64,000 nucleotides of DNA. Source: Paludibacteraceae bacterium (GTDB lineage: Bacteria > Bacteroidota > Bacteroidia > Bacteroidales > Paludibacteraceae). Positions 62,464 to 64,000 of the stretch are shown one piece after another; the first letter of the stretch is position 1; the number at the start of each line of letters is the position of its first letter. The notes below the pieces were generated by a model that worked only from the letters and a program-made list of their open reading frames with translations, searched no databases and was not told the DNA's origin. The stretch is taken from positions 1 to 64,000 of the forward strand of contig JAILMN010000010.1 of NCBI GenBank assembly GCA_024692565.1. The letters run 5' to 3'. The position numbers and the translations under genes were made by a program.

Positions 62464-62494
62464 TTGACGATTATACGATTTACAATTTGACAAT
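62464..62494 (-). repeat. Heptamer/octamer-like repeats in the ychF leader
   Basis: On + the units TTGACGAT, TATACGAT, TTACAAT and TTGACAAT follow each other; in coding sense these read ATCGTCAA-like, related to the TCGTCAA arrays of mrp and udk. They lie between the ychF promoter and ATG. Confidence 0.6.
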
Positions 62495-62510
62495 TATTCA
62501 AAAGCGAGCG

Positions 62511-62542
62511 CAAAGGTACTGCTTTTTTTTTAATTGTGCAAA
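62511..62542 (-). promoter_or_regulatory. ychF promoter
   Basis: On the minus strand TTTG (62542-62539) and TACCTTTG (62518-62511) are 20 bp apart, with an A-tract and GCAG. The predicted leader is about 48 nt. It begins only a few bases from the feoB 3' end. Confidence 0.77.
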
Positions 62543-62548
62543 TAAATC

Positions 62549-64000
62549 TTATAATAAACAGCCTATTTGATAAACAAGGAAGGAAATCAGCCATGCGAGA
62601 AGGAGGCTGTGGAAGACCATGAACCAAGCCCAACGGCGTCCTGCTTCGCGGCGCAAAGTCATGATGGTAGCTACGCAGGGGAAGTACAGCAGCACGAAGA
62701 GCATAAAGGTGAACGCCGTCAGCGGAGTAAAGCCCGCGGCACTGATGTCGCCGCCGTACAGAATGGCCAGCGTGGAGACAATCGCTTCTTTGGCCGGAAG
62801 ACCCGTGATGAGGCAGACCGACATTTTCCAATCGAAGCCCAAGGGCGCCAAAGCCGGCGAAACGAACTGACCGATGGATGCCAGGTACGAGTGCTCCAGG
62901 TCGTTGAGGTCTTGCGTCGGGAAATACTCGAGCGCCCAGATGATGATACTTGCCCAAATGATGACCGTGCAGATTTTTTGCAGATAGTCCGCCACTTTCT
63001 CCCAAATATGCGCGATCGCGATGCGCAACTTCGGCAATTTGAATACCGGCAACTCGTTAACGGTGTCGTCCGCTTCCTGACGGAACCATTTGGTGCGCTT
63101 CATCACCAGAGCAAAAACGACCGACAGACAGATGCCGATGGCATATAAGGAGATCATCACTAATGCTTTGTGTCGCGCAAAGAAGGTATCCACGAACAGC
63201 ATATAAACCGGCAGGCGGGCGGAGCACGACATAAACGGCACCATCAGCATCGTCAGCACGCGGTCCTTCGGATTCTGTATGTCACGCGCCGCCATGATGG
63301 CCGGCACATTGCAACCGAAACCCATCAGCATCGGAATAAAACTGCGGCCGTGAAGACCGATCCGGTGCATGGTCGTATCCATGATATACGCCTCACGCGC
63401 CATGTATCCCGAGTCCTCCATCAGCGAGATGAAAAAGAACAGGATAATGATGTTCGGCAAGAACGCCAGCACGGCTCCTACACCCGCCAACACTCCGTCA
63501 ATCAGCAGCGAGGACCACCATGAGGGCGTCAATAACTCACTCATCCTCTCACTCAATAATTCAATCCCCTTCTCTATCCACTCCTGCGGATAAGCGCCTA
63601 AGGTGAACGTACACCAGAATACGAAATACAGCACCGCCATCATGATGGGGAAGCCCAACCACGGGTTCGTCAGCACTTTATCAATCTGCTCCAGACGCGT
63701 CTGATACTTATCGTCCTTCGCGTGCGTGAGCGTTTCCGTTAATATACCGTGCACGTACGCGCGATAGGTGTCCTCATCTTCCTGATCCCGCAAGTGGTAG
63801 ATCGGGTGCGCTTTGGACACCGGACGAGAGGCTACTTCCTGCAAAATAGCCACGCACTCCGGCAGACCATAGTTCAAACGAACCGACACACGGCAAGTCG
63901 GGACACCGATCAGCTGCTCCAGTTTGGGAATATCCAGCGAGTGATCGGTTTTCTCCAGCAAATCATAGCGACCGATGGCAAGCACAATCTTCTCCTGCTC
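62549..64000 (-). CDS. feoB: Ferrous iron transport protein B, partial (N-terminus beyond window)
   Basis: The C-terminal ~480 residues of FeoB, the Fe2+ transporter of the inner membrane. Both Gate regions are seen: FGCNVPAIMAARDIQNPKDRVLTMLMVPFMSCSARLPVYMLF with the conserved Cys, and GLPAKEAIVSTLAILYGGD. The reading frame stays open to base 64000, so the G-protein domain lies outside. The visible region upstream of the first membrane helix is the tail of the cytosolic part (KYQTRLEQIDKVLTNPWLGFPI). Confidence 0.95.
   Translation of the reverse strand, partial: EQEKIVLAIGRYDLLEKTDHSLDIPKLEQLIGVPTCRVSVRLNYGLPECVAILQEVASRPVSKAHPIYHLRDQEDEDTYRAYVHGILTETLTHAKDDKYQTRLEQIDKVLTNPWLGFPIMMAVLYFVFWCTFTLGAYPQEWIEKGIELLSERMSELLTPSWWSSLLIDGVLAGVGAVLAFLPNIIILFFFISLMEDSGYMAREAYIMDTTMHRIGLHGRSFIPMLMGFGCNVPAIMAARDIQNPKDRVLTMLMVPFMSCSARLPVYMLFVDTFFARHKALVMISLYAIGICLSVVFALVMKRTKWFRQEADDTVNELPVFKLPKLRIAIAHIWEKVADYLQKICTVIIWASIIIWALEYFPTQDLNDLEHSYLASIGQFVSPALAPLGFDWKMSVCLITGLPAKEAIVSTLAILYGGDISAAGFTPLTAFTFMLFVLLYFPCVATIMTLRREAGRRWAWFMVFHSLLLAWLISFLVYQIGCLL

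Noticed and set aside
63540-63580. Repeat-like stretch (ACTCACTCATCC/CTCACTCAATAA) in feoB
   Set aside because: Imperfect with no constant period; not convincing as part of the heptamer family.
1-64000. CRISPR arrays, insertion sequences, integrases, restriction or toxin-antitoxin genes
   Set aside because: Looked for direct repeats with spacers, transposase motifs and inverted-repeat ends; none seen. The short repeats found are tandem and under 12 nt.

Overview
The window reads as a compact chromosomal segment of an uncultured-type member of the Bacteroidales (Bacteroidota). The grounds are: lineage-typical genes (gldB, gldH, DUF2851, DUF3127, DUF6242, DUF3316-like, RicT with cysteine clusters, a long Ala/Glu-rich tail on ribosomal protein S16); promoters of the Bacteroidota type (TTTG, about 20 bp, TAnnTTTG) and almost no Shine-Dalgarno sequences; and secreted proteins ending in a type IX secretion-like tail. 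I see no insertion sequence, prophage, CRISPR array or rRNA. One tRNA (Asn) is present. Nearly all DNA is coding and neighbouring genes often overlap by 1-26 bp.

Layout. 0-3 kb: ksgA, corA, an AT-rich gap with DnaA-box-like 9-mers, and nadA, all on +. 3-11.6 kb: an eight-gene minus-strand run, lolD > gldB > sufS > EEP nuclease > DUF2851 > FAD oxidoreductase > GT-C glycosyltransferase > GtrA. 11.6-25.2 kb: a thirteen-gene minus-strand run that starts with the cell-shape set mreB-mreC-mreD-mrdA-rodA and continues through yraN, mnmG, apt, uvrC, tsaE, a DUF3316-like protein, an S41 protease and a DMT transporter. A match to the chromosomal parS consensus lies between mnmG and apt. 25.2-25.5 kb: tRNA-Asn with its own promoter and terminator. 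25.5-38 kb: a ten-gene plus-strand run, pfkB kinase, plsC, holB, ricT, gldH, trmB, mrp, MATE exporter, a large GLUG-like surface protein and an OmpA-family protein. 38-46 kb: two minus-strand runs, DUF6242 > pgk > DUF3127 > phosphoesterase > recO and ddl > polyprenyl synthase > conserved hypothetical, separated by fau on +. 46-48 kb: udk and a split chromate transporter on +. 48-51.7 kb: a DUF6359-like secreted protein and a UvrD/PcrA helicase on -. 51.8-60.4 kb: rpsP, then a polysaccharide cluster (glf, flippase, EpsG-type polymerase, five glycosyltransferases). 60.4-64 kb: Na+/Ca2+ exchanger, ychF and the C-terminal part of feoB on -.

Most genes are core housekeeping. The less ordinary signals are: (i) an unusually conserved extended promoter, with A-tract and GCAG in the spacer, at eleven or twelve sites; (ii) two intergenic arrays with a strict 11-nt period; (iii) heptanucleotide repeats (TCGTCAA, GGCGAAT) in leaders and in frame inside mrp and sufS; (iv) an OB-like DUF3127 protein with an SSB-style C-terminal tip, encoded two genes from recO; (v) origin-proximal marks (parS, DnaA-box cluster); and (vi) a FAD enzyme / GT-C / GtrA trio that could form a lipid-linked sugar system. 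All functions were read by eye from motifs, and no database search was run.
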